NCBI GenBank assembly: GCA_904063045.1
Contig: CAJFCJ010000019.1
Location: forward strand, 2,858,684 to 2,922,683
DNA: 64,000 nucleotides
Origin: Dimorphilus gyrociliatus
Taxonomy: Eukaryota; Annelida; Polychaeta; Dinophilidae
Direction: 5' to 3'
Position numbers and translations under genes: made by a program. The notes beneath the pieces are model-generated. The model ran no database searches and was not told where the DNA came from. It saw only the letters and a list, made by a program, of their open reading frames with translations. Positions 23,699-35,152 of this stretch are shown piece by piece; the first letter of the stretch is position 1; every line of letters starts with the position of its first letter.

Positions 23699-24700
23699 AT
23701 GGGTAATAAGCAAGTCATTTTCACTAAAGAACAATTTGATATCTATCAGGTAAAAATTATATAAAAGAAATCGGTCTCATTTACTTTGATTTTTACTTTC
23801 TAACGAACCAGGATTGTACTTACTTTACCAAAAAGGATATCCTGAGGTATCTATCAGCTAAATAAACTATTTGGATATAAATGAATGTTAGAAGCATTAT
23901 TGAGACGACCCTAAAAGCTTTTATCTTCAGAATATATAACCGGTACAAAGAATTGTTTCCGAATCGCGTTCCATCTCAAATGTCTATAGGTAACGCCCAA
24001 AATTTTCGACTACCAATCAAATTGATTGAAAGAATGCCAGAATTTAAGGTCTCTATAAACTTCCTATTTGTTTTTATAGTGCATAAGAATGTTATTGATT
24101 ATAAAGTTCTTTTCTTCTAGGAAAATCCTTTCCGGCACAGAATTTGCAGTGCTTTTATAGACGCCACTAATAAAGACGGAATGTCATTTAATGAATTTCT
24201 TAATATGTTTTCAGTCTTTACAGAGGCAGCTCCTCTACAATTAAAGATCTACTGGGCATTCCAGATTTACGGTAGAGTCATATTTGAAATAATTATGTAA
24301 AAAAACTGTTCCGCAATTCTAATCTGCAATTTCAGATTTTAATGAGGATGGTTATCTAAGTAAAGATGATCTAAAAAAAACCATTCTATGTTTGACTAAA
24401 GGTCAAGCAGAGGCTGATGAACTTAAGCTTATTTGTGAAAAGGTGAAATTGAGCGTTTAAGCGTCTTTTATAAAAGTATCATTTGTTTTCCCTCTTTGTA
24501 TAATTATGGCTTGGATGTAATTACAGATAATGGAGGAAGCTGATCTGGATAACGACAACCAATTATCCTTTGACGAATTTGAGCACGCAATGGAAAGGTG
24601 TCCAGAGTTTGTAAAGTTAGTAAGATCAATAATTTTTGCAGATATTCAATTATTTAATAATACCCTTGCTTTTTACAGTACTTTTCATATAAGAATATAA
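23699..24700 (+). CDS. CIB2: Calcium and integrin-binding protein 2 (CIB2)
   Basis: Seven exons: 23699..23749, 23812..23846, 23931..24048, 24121..24271, 24336..24442, 24527..24615, 24679..24700; 190 residues (CIB2 is usually about 187). It begins MGNKQVIFTKEQF, with the family's N-myristoylation glycine and near-identity to CIB2/CIB3, and ends FVNTFHIRI, which is diagnostic. EF-hand loops lie at residues 119-130 (DFNEDGYLSKDD) and 160-171 (DLDNDNQLSFDE); the N-terminal pair is degenerate, as usual. The last exon is only 22 bases. CIB2 binds calcium and integrin tails, and in vertebrates and flies it is needed for hair-cell mechanotransduction (with TMC) and for photoreceptors. AATAAA lies at 24761. 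The polycystin-like gene starts 313 bases downstream on the same strand. Confidence 0.95.
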
Positions 24701-25013
24701 AAACGGAAATTTGAAAGCAACTATTAAAGTTCATATGAGTCTATTGCAACCAGCAAACCGAATAAAAGAGAAATTTACTCATCGATCTTAATTAAATATT
24801 GTGCTCGAGAGAATAAACAAGACGAAACAAATAAATTAAACTCTTCTTGATTCGCTTTTTTAATATTCCCCAGTTGATAGTAGCGAATTAAAGTGTGCAT
24901 ATATGATGAAATTAACCGTAGAATTACCAATAGAAATGAGTTACTTAATATGAGATATATATATAGATATATATAGAAGATCATAAATGTTTTGTTCAGT
25001 CGGTATTCTCGGC
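24701..25013. other. Spacer between CIB2 and the polycystin-1-like gene
   Basis: Contains the CIB2 poly(A) signal AATAAA at 24761-24766 and a TATATAGATATATATAG stretch at 24956-24974, just upstream of the next start. The compact spacing means the polycystin promoter must lie in or near CIB2's 3' end. Confidence 0.55.
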
Positions 25014-28000
25014 ATGAAAGGTTTAAAATCTTTCTTTTTCTTCCTCTTTTCCTTTCCGATAATCTTCGGATTTGAAGGTTAATAACTTATTAGGGTGTAT
25101 TTACTTAACATTCGGTTAGTTCGTTTATTAGTATTATGTAATTAATTAGCGGCTTTTAACAGAAGAGAGAGAGAAATGGTTAATTAACGCCGATCAACCA
25201 ATTACGTCACCCATTTTACTCGGTGAATACCGTTACGTTTGCTTAGGTGACTTGAATCTTTGCAACAAAGGTATTAGAATTTCATTCTGGTACAAGCCAC
25301 AACCGGGTAATGCTAACTTGGACGAAGAGTACTTGATTTCAACTGGAGGGCAATCAGCCATGTCCAATGGTTTTTACATGCGAAGAAACTATGGCAAGGA
25401 TTACGAAGTTGGTGTGGCTATTGAAGATAATTTATGGGTTTGTAATTTCTATATCATTACGGATGGATTAGTCTACTTGACCTTTACCTGGTCTAATGAA
25501 ACTGGCTTGGAGCTAATAATTGACAACTTTAAAGAGACATGTGCAACTTCTCCAAAGAAAAGACTCTACACATATCCTCAATATGATCTTTTCAACAATA
25601 TATACGTCGGCAGAGAAAATACCTATGGTGCAGAAACAAACCAATTGAATATAGTCATGTATAATTTAACTTACAGCAATAATGTGTCTGCAGAGGAAAT
25701 ACCTATTGAAGGTTATTATTTTATAAGCGTAATAACCCTTAAAACTTATTAAAATATGTATTATATTTTCAAAAGACCTTGAAAAAAATTTATTGAGAGG
25801 ATGCATAGAAAAAATTTCATCCCGAGATCCATCTGTCGCAGCTAAAACCCTTCTAGAATGCAGATCAGCTTGTAATGGAAAGAAAACAAATCAGGCTATT
25901 TTTACAGTGGACAAATGCATTTGTACTGATTGGGAAAAAATTCAGGTTAAACCTTGTGAAACACCTAATACATTAAAAGTCTATTGGGTTACTCACTTTA
26001 AAAAAGATTTTAAATATCCGATTAATTTGAGTGTAACGTATAAAAGTGCCAGGAACAAATCATATATTTTACCTGACGAAATTGTTCTATTCAATGCTAC
26101 GACAACGGCTGACGAAATGGTTAATTTTTATTTCGATTATGGAGATGGAATGACCGACGAATCTGCTATCGGTTTAGGTTCAGCATCGTGGATGACTGAA
26201 GGAACTTATACAGTAACGGTCAAAGCCGAAACAAGATTGACTACAGAAATTGTAAAAATTAACGTTACTATTAAGCAAGTTGAGGAAGGCGTACCGCCAG
26301 AAGTCGTTCAAATATATTATGGTGGAATGACTCAGAATAAAGGGGAAATTAATTTATATACTAGTGTTGTATCGCAATTTCCGATATCATGTAAATTGCA
26401 GTACGGTGACGGAGTTGAAAAAAATTTTACATTTGAAAAATTAGTCAACGAAATCGACGAAATCTATTTCTATCCTGAAGTAGGAATTTATGAAGCAGTA
26501 TTCAGCTGCTCTAACAAATACGGATATTTAATTGATAAAGTAAAAGTCTACGTTGAACAAAAGAACGCTGAATTCGAAGACATTGCTGTCGGAACAACGC
26601 AAATAATACCATTCAAAAATCCAACGAAGGAGAAAGTAAATATTTTAATAAATAATGAAAAAGTGTTTTCGTCAATCTCTCAAGATTCGATAGTATTCGA
26701 CGGAGTCAATTTAGATAAGGCAGGAGATTATTTACTTCAAGTGACGTCGATAACAAACACGCTTTTGTTTACTAAAGTACTTGGAGTCTTTCGTCCTGTT
26801 GGAGATATTGATATAGACGTTGACATTAATGCAGTCGTCTTGGGCGATGCTATATATTTTACGTTTAAAATATCCGATGGGGAAAGTTTACACATCTCTA
26901 TTCAATATGGTGACGATGCCGGTCATATGTTATATGTACCAGGAAATAAAGTAGAAAAGGATCCGACTACCATTCAATCTTCCCACTTGTATAAAGATTA
27001 TGGCGTTTATAATGTAGAATTAGAAGTAGCCAATACTATTAGCTTTAAGAAGACATCGAGAGTTGTTTCGGTAGAACGTATTATCGAAAAAGCGTCAATA
27101 AAAGCTAGCCACGTTTCAAAACTTGGGGATGAAACAACTTTTGCTTTACTGGTAGATGTCGCTAACAGTCCGACTTTGCCCATAGATGTCGACTTTCATT
27201 ACGGTAACGGTATCTTTGAAACTGTCCACTTTCCATCTAGAACGTCCCCTAGTGAACGTCTTATTCACAAATATGCCTATCCAGCATACGGTACATATCA
27301 CGTCAATGCTACACTAAAAAATAATATAAGTCGAATATACATCGATTATCAAGTACAAGTCGGTGATGATATATCGGAAATTGATTTGCTTACAAGTTCA
27401 CCTATGTCTCTGTCTGAAGTAGTAATAGAGGTCAAAGTACCCAAGGGCTCACCGGTAAATATCCATATGGATATGGGAGATGGGACAATCTTACACAAAC
27501 GTTTAGATAACCTTTTTGAAAAAACAAAACAAAGTGGAAGGAGGAAGAGGTCAATACAAAATAATCAAACAGAAATTACAACAACTATTCCATTTACTAC
27601 GACAAATTTGCTGGAAAGTTATGATTCGACAGTGGCGCCAACTATCCCAGCGGAGGATAAACAAAATAAATCTTTAAATGATCCTTACGAAATTGATTTG
27701 GGGGAGAAAGTTGAACATTTTAACGATCCAGTTTTATTTAAATATCAATATTTAAAGCCTGGAACCTATGAAATATCTGCCACTGCTGAAAATGAGTTTG
27801 GGTCAAAGTCTACTTGGCTGTGCCCAAGAATTACTATAATTCGAGAAGAAGCAGCTGGATTTTCATGCTCATCAGCAAATTTAGCAGTGGCTAATGAATC
27901 ATCACCAGACCAACCCATTCAGTGGTATCGATCATCACCTATATATTTAGACCTGTCGAACGATTTGTCTTGTGATTCCGAGGTAAAAGCTTCATACTCA

Positions 28001-31000
28001 TGGAGAGCAATGCGACTGGTAAAAGGCAAGTGGAAACCTGAATTGAATCTTTGCGTGACTAGAACAAAGAACAAAGGTTTAGTTTTGCCTAAGAATATAC
28101 TGTGGTATGGAGAGATAAAATTAGTAGTGGAAATGAGTATTGAAAAGAAGAAAGTGTCTAGAAGAAAGAGAGAAGTTGCCTCTGAGTTTGACAATTCCAC
28201 TTCTCCTATGACTACCCCATCTGTGACCTCTTTTCCGGCAACTTACACCCAAGCCGACTTAGGAAACGATGAGAAAACCTCTTCTCCACAACCAACTACA
28301 TCAGCCGATAGTGATACTAATTCGGTGGAAAAGATTCTTAAGGATGAGCAAGGCTTTTTTAGTCAACCGGATATAGATGAAGCTTACGAATCTACTCTTG
28401 TTTCAGACTCAATAGAAATATTCCTTAGCGTAGTTCCTAGCCCTTTAGTCGCAACAATTGCTTATGGGACTCGCAGGGAGGTTATGAAAGATTCTATTGT
28501 TACTATGGATGCAGACAACTCTCACGACCCGGACGTGTCTCCAAAAAATAGATCAGGGATATTTATGCATTTGATTTGTTACAATAAATACAGTGCATCC
28601 ACTGTTGACAAGCTAAAACCTAATCAATTACTGGATGAAAGTATTAAATTAATGAATAATACACTAAATAATATGGCTTTGTATGAATATGGATCCTGTT
28701 TTCAAGGAAATAGTAAACTATGGGTTCAAGGCTTTAGGGTAATAAGTTCTGTTTGAATTTTATGACTTTTAAAATGTAACTCTTTTTTAGAGTACTTTTG
28801 AAGTTCTCACACTAGGAACGAATGGAACATTTTTCTTTAAGATAATCATTGAGAAGGACAATCGACAGTCAGAATTCGTCCAAGAATTGGAGATATTATC
28901 AGTGAATATCTCTGGCAATATAAAAGATCTCCTAAATAACCTGCTCAACAGTAACGATACAAGCGGAGCTCTGTACGCTATTGATAACATTATTGGAAAT
29001 ATGAATAATTTTGTTTCGGACGATAATAATACAAATGCGCAGGAAGCGAGAAAAGAGTTGAAGGGAATGATTATCAACGTTTTAGATGGTTGTTCAAAGA
29101 GAATGGATAATTATGATCAGCTAGGATCAACTACTAAATCTGTAAATGCCGTTACGAACGTTCGAGACGAGACAACACCAGAGAGTCGTGTAAGTAATGA
29201 AAATAAAAGTGTATTAAAAATTACTGATTTTTGTTTGTTTTACGATAGAAAACTGCAGCAGAGGCTATTGGATCGTGTGGAGACAAAGTAGAAAGTTTGG
29301 CTGATGGTGTAACTCTTGACAAAATAACTGAGATGGCAACAAGTAAAAATTATTTTTTAGGATTATAAGGTATGTTTAGTAATGAATTAATTGTTCATAG
29401 GTTTAATTGGTGGCGTTGGAAATGTCGTTCCAAGAAACAACGCGAGTAATATCGATTTAAATAAGCCGGTGATTCCGGGTGAGGAATTTAGCTCTGGTAG
29501 TGGTGACGAAAGTCTATGGATAGAATCGACTATAACTCCTGAGTTATCTACTATCGCTGACATCCTCACCACAACTGAACCCCCTATCTTACCTCCTGCG
29601 ACCTGCTGTGAAAATGTAACAAAAGGGTTATGCCAATGGGTAGAACCTTTAGACAGTCCTTTGTTGGAAGATATCGATGATAGAAAAGAGTTTATTTGGA
29701 CAGATGAAGACTGTGAAGAGATTTTTCCAGACGATATTATCTTAATACAAAATCGATTTAAAGCTTGTCTTGCGCGAGACTTAGCAGCTGTAAGGAGCCA
29801 ACAGTCGAAAACAACTAATGCAGCCATGGGTGGGTCGGATAAGGTTTTATCTGTTTTGATAAACCATCAAGATGATACTAACGACGGAATCAAAATTGAT
29901 ACTCCGAATTTAAAGGCTGTTGCAATTAAAAAGAAAGCTGGGGGAGATGGAAAAATGGGATCTTTTGAGGTTCCATCAGAGGAAAATGATAAAGCTGCAG
30001 GAGCAAAGATGACAACTATGGCAAACCCCTTTGTTTTTGTTGACAGTGCTTCAAGAGTGCAATCAAATGTACAAAGCTTAACTTTAACAGATGAAACAGG
30101 AAATGTAGTTAAAGTTAACAATTCTAAGGAAAAAATTCAAATGTGGATTGATAGTAATGGGAAAAAGATACCTCCCGCAGCAGAAAAACACGTGGCTCAT
30201 CATAACATGTCATATTATCCTATAAATCTTACGTCTAATGGAATGTCTATTCATGCACTTGTATTTCCAAAGGATCCTAATGAGAGATTCGAAGTGTATA
30301 TAAAATACGGAGGCGACAAACAGTTGGTACCAACTAAAAAAGATTATGACTTTGTTCAAGTTGTACCAAGAGATGTTTCTCTTCTTATCGCTAACAAATC
30401 ACTTACCAAAGGCGAAATCGAACAATTAAAATACACATTCTTTCCACCTGCGAATGTAACTGAGCGAAATGGTTCCTACGTGCTGGGAGTATCTATTTAT
30501 GGTGCATATGTCAAAATGGAAGAAGCTAAGTCTGGTACTTTCCGCGGTAACTTTACATTCAATTTTCAAATTTTCTTGTCCGCGTGCATCTTTTGGGATG
30601 AAATAGAAAACGATTGGTCTAGCAATGGCTGTGAAGTTGGTCCTTTAACAACTAAATATAGAACGCAATGCCTATGCACACATCTGACATCGTTTGGCGG
30701 TGACTTTGTTGTTCCTCCAAATACAATTGATTTTAAAAACGTATGGGGTAACTTTAGCAATCTCAGCGAAAACGCAGCAGTATTCTCGACGGTTATCGTT
30801 CTGCTTGGGTTGTATGTGATACTCTTAGTGTGGTGTCGCTACCAAGACAAAAAAGACATTCTTAAGGTAACATATCTTATTTAAGTACTATTTCATGCTG
30901 ATAATTCTGATAATTAAAAGTGGGGAGCCACTCCTTTGGAAGATAATTTACCCACTGATGTTTACCATTATCAAGTAACAGTTTACACAGGCGTGAAGAA

Positions 31001-34000
31001 GAATTCAGGAACAAAATCTAAAGTTAGCTTCATTTTATCGGGAGATAATTGTGATACTGGAGTAAGGAGATTGGATGACGGGAAAAGAAAGGTTAAGCTT
31101 ATTGTTTATTTGTTTAATATTTACAAACTTTTCTCTTTCCTCAGGAGTTGTCATCGGGTTCTGTATTAAATTACATTCTTAGTGTGGAGAGCTGTCTCGG
31201 GCCTCTAACTTTTTTGCGAATATGGCACGATAACCAAGGACAGGGAAAATCGAAAGGTTGGTTTCTTGATCAGGTCGCGGTTATGGATTTGCAAACTGGA
31301 GACAGATTTTTCTTTTTATGTGATCGATGGCTTGCTGTTGAGGAAGATGATGGACAAGTTGATCGAGTTTTACCAGTAGCCTGTATGAACGATTTAACAG
31401 CATTTAAACATTTATTTTCATCGTCCCTGAGAAAAAAGCTGACAAATGATCATTTGTGGGTATCCATTGTGTCACGCCCAACAAGGTCAAGTTTTACTAG
31501 AGTTCAGCGTATATCCTGCTGCATGTCATTGCTCTTTTTAACAATGATTACAAATTGTATGTTTTACAAGGCGGAAGACACCTCAAAAAAAGCCACAGGG
31601 ATAACTCTTGGACCTTTCACTTTTACCCTGCAGCAGCTATTTGTATCCGTTGTAAGCACAGCTATTGTCTTTCCGCCAAACCTTCTATTAGTCACAATAT
31701 TTCGAAAAGTCCGTCCGAAAAAGAACGCTATTCTCCAATCGAATCAGAAGATATCATCGAAATCAAAGAAATGGAGGAACATAAATCCAGGGTCTTCACT
31801 ATGGTCTAATCAGAAAGTCTCTAGGCTACAAAAATTCCAAGATGCAATGCATAACATACTTACTTCCCATCAAAAGTCAAAGTATGAAACAGAAGATCCA
31901 GATATAAAGAAGAGAAAGAAAAAGGGCTGCTCATTACCACCATGGACAATTTACTTTGCTTGGATTAGTTAGTGATTTCGAATTTTTTACGTTTCTGAGC
32001 ATTAAAAGTGTTTTTTTTTTCTTTTTGTAGTCTGCTTCCTATCCATAGTTGCTTCGGGCTTTTTTACGATTCTCTATAGTATGCAATGGGGAAAGGACAA
32101 GTCGAATAAATGGCTTATAACATTCTTACTCTCTTTTTTCCAGTCGGTGATAGTGGTACAGCCCGTTAAGGTTCTCTTATTAGCTGCATTTATTTCTTGT
32201 ATTATGAGGAAACCAGATGTTGATGACGATGATGACATGTTTGAAGATAACCATAACGGTTTACCGTCAGCAGATGAAATTATGCTCAGTCCTGAACAAG
32301 AAAGAGATATACAAGGTTTGAAAATTATATTAAAATTTCAATCATTTTAGTCCAAATAAATATATTTTTTGTTCCAAAAAGAATTAATTACGCAGAGGAA
32401 ATTACAAGCAAGTCAAATTAAGCCACCCGATATGGATTCTTTGAAGGTAGCCAGAGAAACTCGACTAAAAGAAGTACAAATGGAGGCTATATTGAAAGAA
32501 TGTGCAATTTATTTCTTCTTCGTTATGGTACTCTTTTTCATATCTTACCAAACTCGTGATATGGCAAGTTATAATTTTAATGAAAATATAAAAAATACTT
32601 TCATTAGGACTAAACCGGCCTTTGACTCGGTAGTATTAAATAATTCTTTTGAAAATATATTATTTTTCAATTATCATATTTCCTTATTAGATTACAAAGC
32701 CTGATCAATTTTGGACTTACATCAAATCTGCTCTCTTACCAAATCTATATTCTGGAAAATGGTATAATGGGAAGAGAGTTGACTGGCGAGGTTTTCTAAC
32801 TATTGATGATCGAAATACTATTAGAGTTGGAGTAGCAAGATTAAGACAACATAGAATAAAAGATGGTTCTTGCAAATACTCGAGCTATTTTATTCCTATT
32901 ATAAAAAAACCGTGTAGAGATCAGTATGGTTGGACATCAGATGATACGAAGGATTATTTATCAGGTTGGAAAAAGACTGAGACGGCTGGTAATGATACTG
33001 ACCTTAAAAGTTCTAAGAAATCGCCCTGGATATATAGGAGCAGCGTAGAGTTGGTGAATGCCCCCTATGTTGGAACCAGATCTACGTATAAAGGGGGTGG
33101 CTATGTATTCAAATTTCATAGGACAAGATCTAAAACAGAGCGATATTTAAAGAAACTTGAAGAAGAGGAATGGGTTGATGTTCGGACGAGATCAGTATTT
33201 ATAGAATTTACACTATATAACGGAAATAAAAATCTCTTTGCGGCTGTAATATTGCTTGTTGAATTTCAAGCAGCTGGCGGAGCTACAATAAGGACTGAAT
33301 CAAAAGTCTTTAGAATAGATAATTACGTCGGCGGATGGGGTGTTGTCGTTCTAATGTTCGAAATAGTATTTTTATTATTTACGATTTACTTCATAGTTAA
33401 ATGCCTAAGGGACATTAGAAAGCAAAAATTGAAATATTTCAAGCAATTCTGGAATTTACTTGAGTTTGTAACATTATCTATGTCAATAACAGCTGTTGCA
33501 ATGTATGCTATGAAGCGAATTTTTGCATCTGAAGCTATGAAAACATTAAAAAAAAGTGAATCGGGAGACTATGTGAATTTTATTTCTATATCTATTTGGG
33601 ATGAAACGTACGTGTTTATCGTAGCGATTATTGTCTTTCTGGCAACAATAAAAATGCTAAAGGTAAAGAAAACCTTATTAAGTAATTTCGTTCTTAGATA
33701 AATTAATGTTTATATAAATTGATTATATACTGGCTATAAAACAAACATAATTATTATTCCATCTTTTCAGCTGCTGAAATTTAACAAACGAATGGGAATG
33801 CTTGGAGATACGATAAAATTGGCAACGAAAGATTTGAAGACTTTCTCTATTTTATTTATTATCTATTACTTTGCATTTTGTCAACTTGGCTATCTCTTAT
33901 TCTCAAAATATTTAACAAATTATAAGTCGATGGTAGCATCTGCCGAAGCTCTGTTTGCATTTGCTTTAGGAGATTTTGACCTTGATGCTATGCGTGAAGT

Positions 34001-34193
34001 TGATCGAATCCTTGGTCCTATCTTCTTTTTCCTCTATGTTGCAATAGTCTATATTATACTTATGACAATATTCCTAACAATTATTTATGATTCATTAGCC
34101 GAAATTAAGGCTAATATGGAACTGCAATCCAACGACTATGAACTTGTAGAATTCATGGTTAAGAAATTTAAAGGAATTTTTGGCTGGACCTAA
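25014..34193 (+). CDS. Polycystin-1-like protein (PKD repeats, GPS, PLAT, 11 membrane segments)
   Basis: Twelve exons: 25014..25077, 25163..25711, 25776..28738, 28791..29189, 29249..29342, 29401..30866, 30921..31091, 31145..31967, 32031..32315, 32382..32629, 32691..33662, 33771..34193; 2818 residues. Order: signal peptide (MKGLKSFFFFLFSFPIIFGF), concanavalin/LamG-like domain, WSC-like Cys module, PKD repeats with the YGDG signature (FDYGDG, LQYGDG, IQYGDD, MDMGDG), REJ-like region, GPS (CLCTHLTSFGGD, predicted cleavage HL|T at residue 1785/1786), first membrane helix, PLAT domain (YQVTVYTGVKKNSGTKSKVS), then the channel-like part with an extracellular polycystin domain (FWTYIKSALLPNLYSGKWYN) and six C-terminal helices including pore-like EALFAFALGDFD. 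Polycystin-1 proteins act in primary cilia or as chemo/mechanosensory subunits with polycystin-2. Two RRKR furin-like sites (27539-27550 and 28160-28171) precede Ser/Thr-rich linkers. I cannot separate PKD1 from PKD1L types. Confidence 0.93.
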
Positions 34194-34342
34194 AAAAAAA
34201 CGAAAAAGAAAACTTTTCAGTCCCATCACGAACACTTTGTCATTTAACGTGCCGACAAACTGTCAGCTTAGGCATCACATTAAGCTTAGTTAAATAACTC
34301 TAATATATCTCTCAAAACAAGCCCTATTCTGTTGAAATTTAT

Positions 34343-35152
34343 CTATATGTTCTCTAAGTATTCTTTTATCCAATCGATCTTTAATTTATCTCCGGCGAAA
34401 TTTATAGAATCAGACATTTTAGAGGTAGAATTTTGGCAAACCGTTTGTATGGCATCAGGCGATATAGCTAAATAGTGATTTGGCCTAATCGAGATCGGGT
34501 ATTTTTTGTATTCTTTGAGGCCATCACTTAAAACTTGTGCTTTTTTAAGAACGTTCCAACCGACAGCATCGTGAAGATTAATTTCATTTCTAGTAAGAAC
34601 AATCATTCGGTTGTGAAGTCTTAAAAAGGGATGGTTGCTTTCGCAATGAACAGAGAATGAGCTAAAATCATAATCCGGATAATGTTTTTCTGTAGAAAAG
34701 TAGGCAGGAGGTAGAAAGAGGTAACAAACATTTTTGTTTCGATTACGAAGTATAGGTAGATTAATAGTTGTTAAATCAGATGGTACAAAACCGAAATATC
34801 CTCCAAAAATTTGAATAATATACATTGGTAAAACATACATTGCTCTTAGTTTATTTAATCCTCTAAATATTCCTCTATATTGTTGCAGTGTTAAATCAAG
34901 GACAGCTAGAATATCTTTATATTTCCATATCCAAATTTCCAAATTATTTGATTGTAATCTTAGCCAGCAGTTTAAAATTTGTATCACTTTTTCATTGTCC
35001 ATTTGTTCATCTTCTATGAAAAGATGAATAATCTCATTTTTAAATAGATACTCTCTATCACTTATCTTTGTTTGAAACCAGAAGTATGTTAACAGTACTA
35101 TTAAGGCTACAAAATATACAACTATACGACCTTTGAAAGAAATATACATCAT
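34343..35152 (-). CDS. Orphan type II membrane protein
   Basis: Single exon, 269 residues, not recognised. It has a short N-terminal cytoplasmic stretch, one membrane anchor (VVYFVALIVLLTYFWF, residues about 10-27), then a globular, Trp/Tyr-rich part of about 240 residues with four Cys (in NCWLRL, NVCYLF, VHCESN, TVCQNS) and one NST sequon. Its type II topology resembles Golgi enzymes, but I see no catalytic motif (no DxD context). It is tail-to-tail with the polycystin gene, 149 bases apart. A long open frame with ordinary composition in AT-rich DNA supports a real gene. It may be lineage-specific. Confidence 0.7.
   Translation of the reverse strand: MMYISFKGRIVVYFVALIVLLTYFWFQTKISDREYLFKNEIIHLFIEDEQMDNEKVIQILNCWLRLQSNNLEIWIWKYKDILAVLDLTLQQYRGIFRGLNKLRAMYVLPMYIIQIFGGYFGFVPSDLTTINLPILRNRNKNVCYLFLPPAYFSTEKHYPDYDFSSFSVHCESNHPFLRLHNRMIVLTRNEINLHDAVGWNVLKKAQVLSDGLKEYKKYPISIRPNHYLAISPDAIQTVCQNSTSKMSDSINFAGDKLKIDWIKEYLENI

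Noticed and set aside
29361-29369. Nine-base micro-exon flanked by AG and GT in the polycystin-like gene
   Set aside because: In the required phase it reads straight into TAA; direct joining of 29342 to 29401 keeps the frame.
29387-29827. 146-codon open frame on the minus strand
   Set aside because: Antisense shadow of polycystin exon 6.
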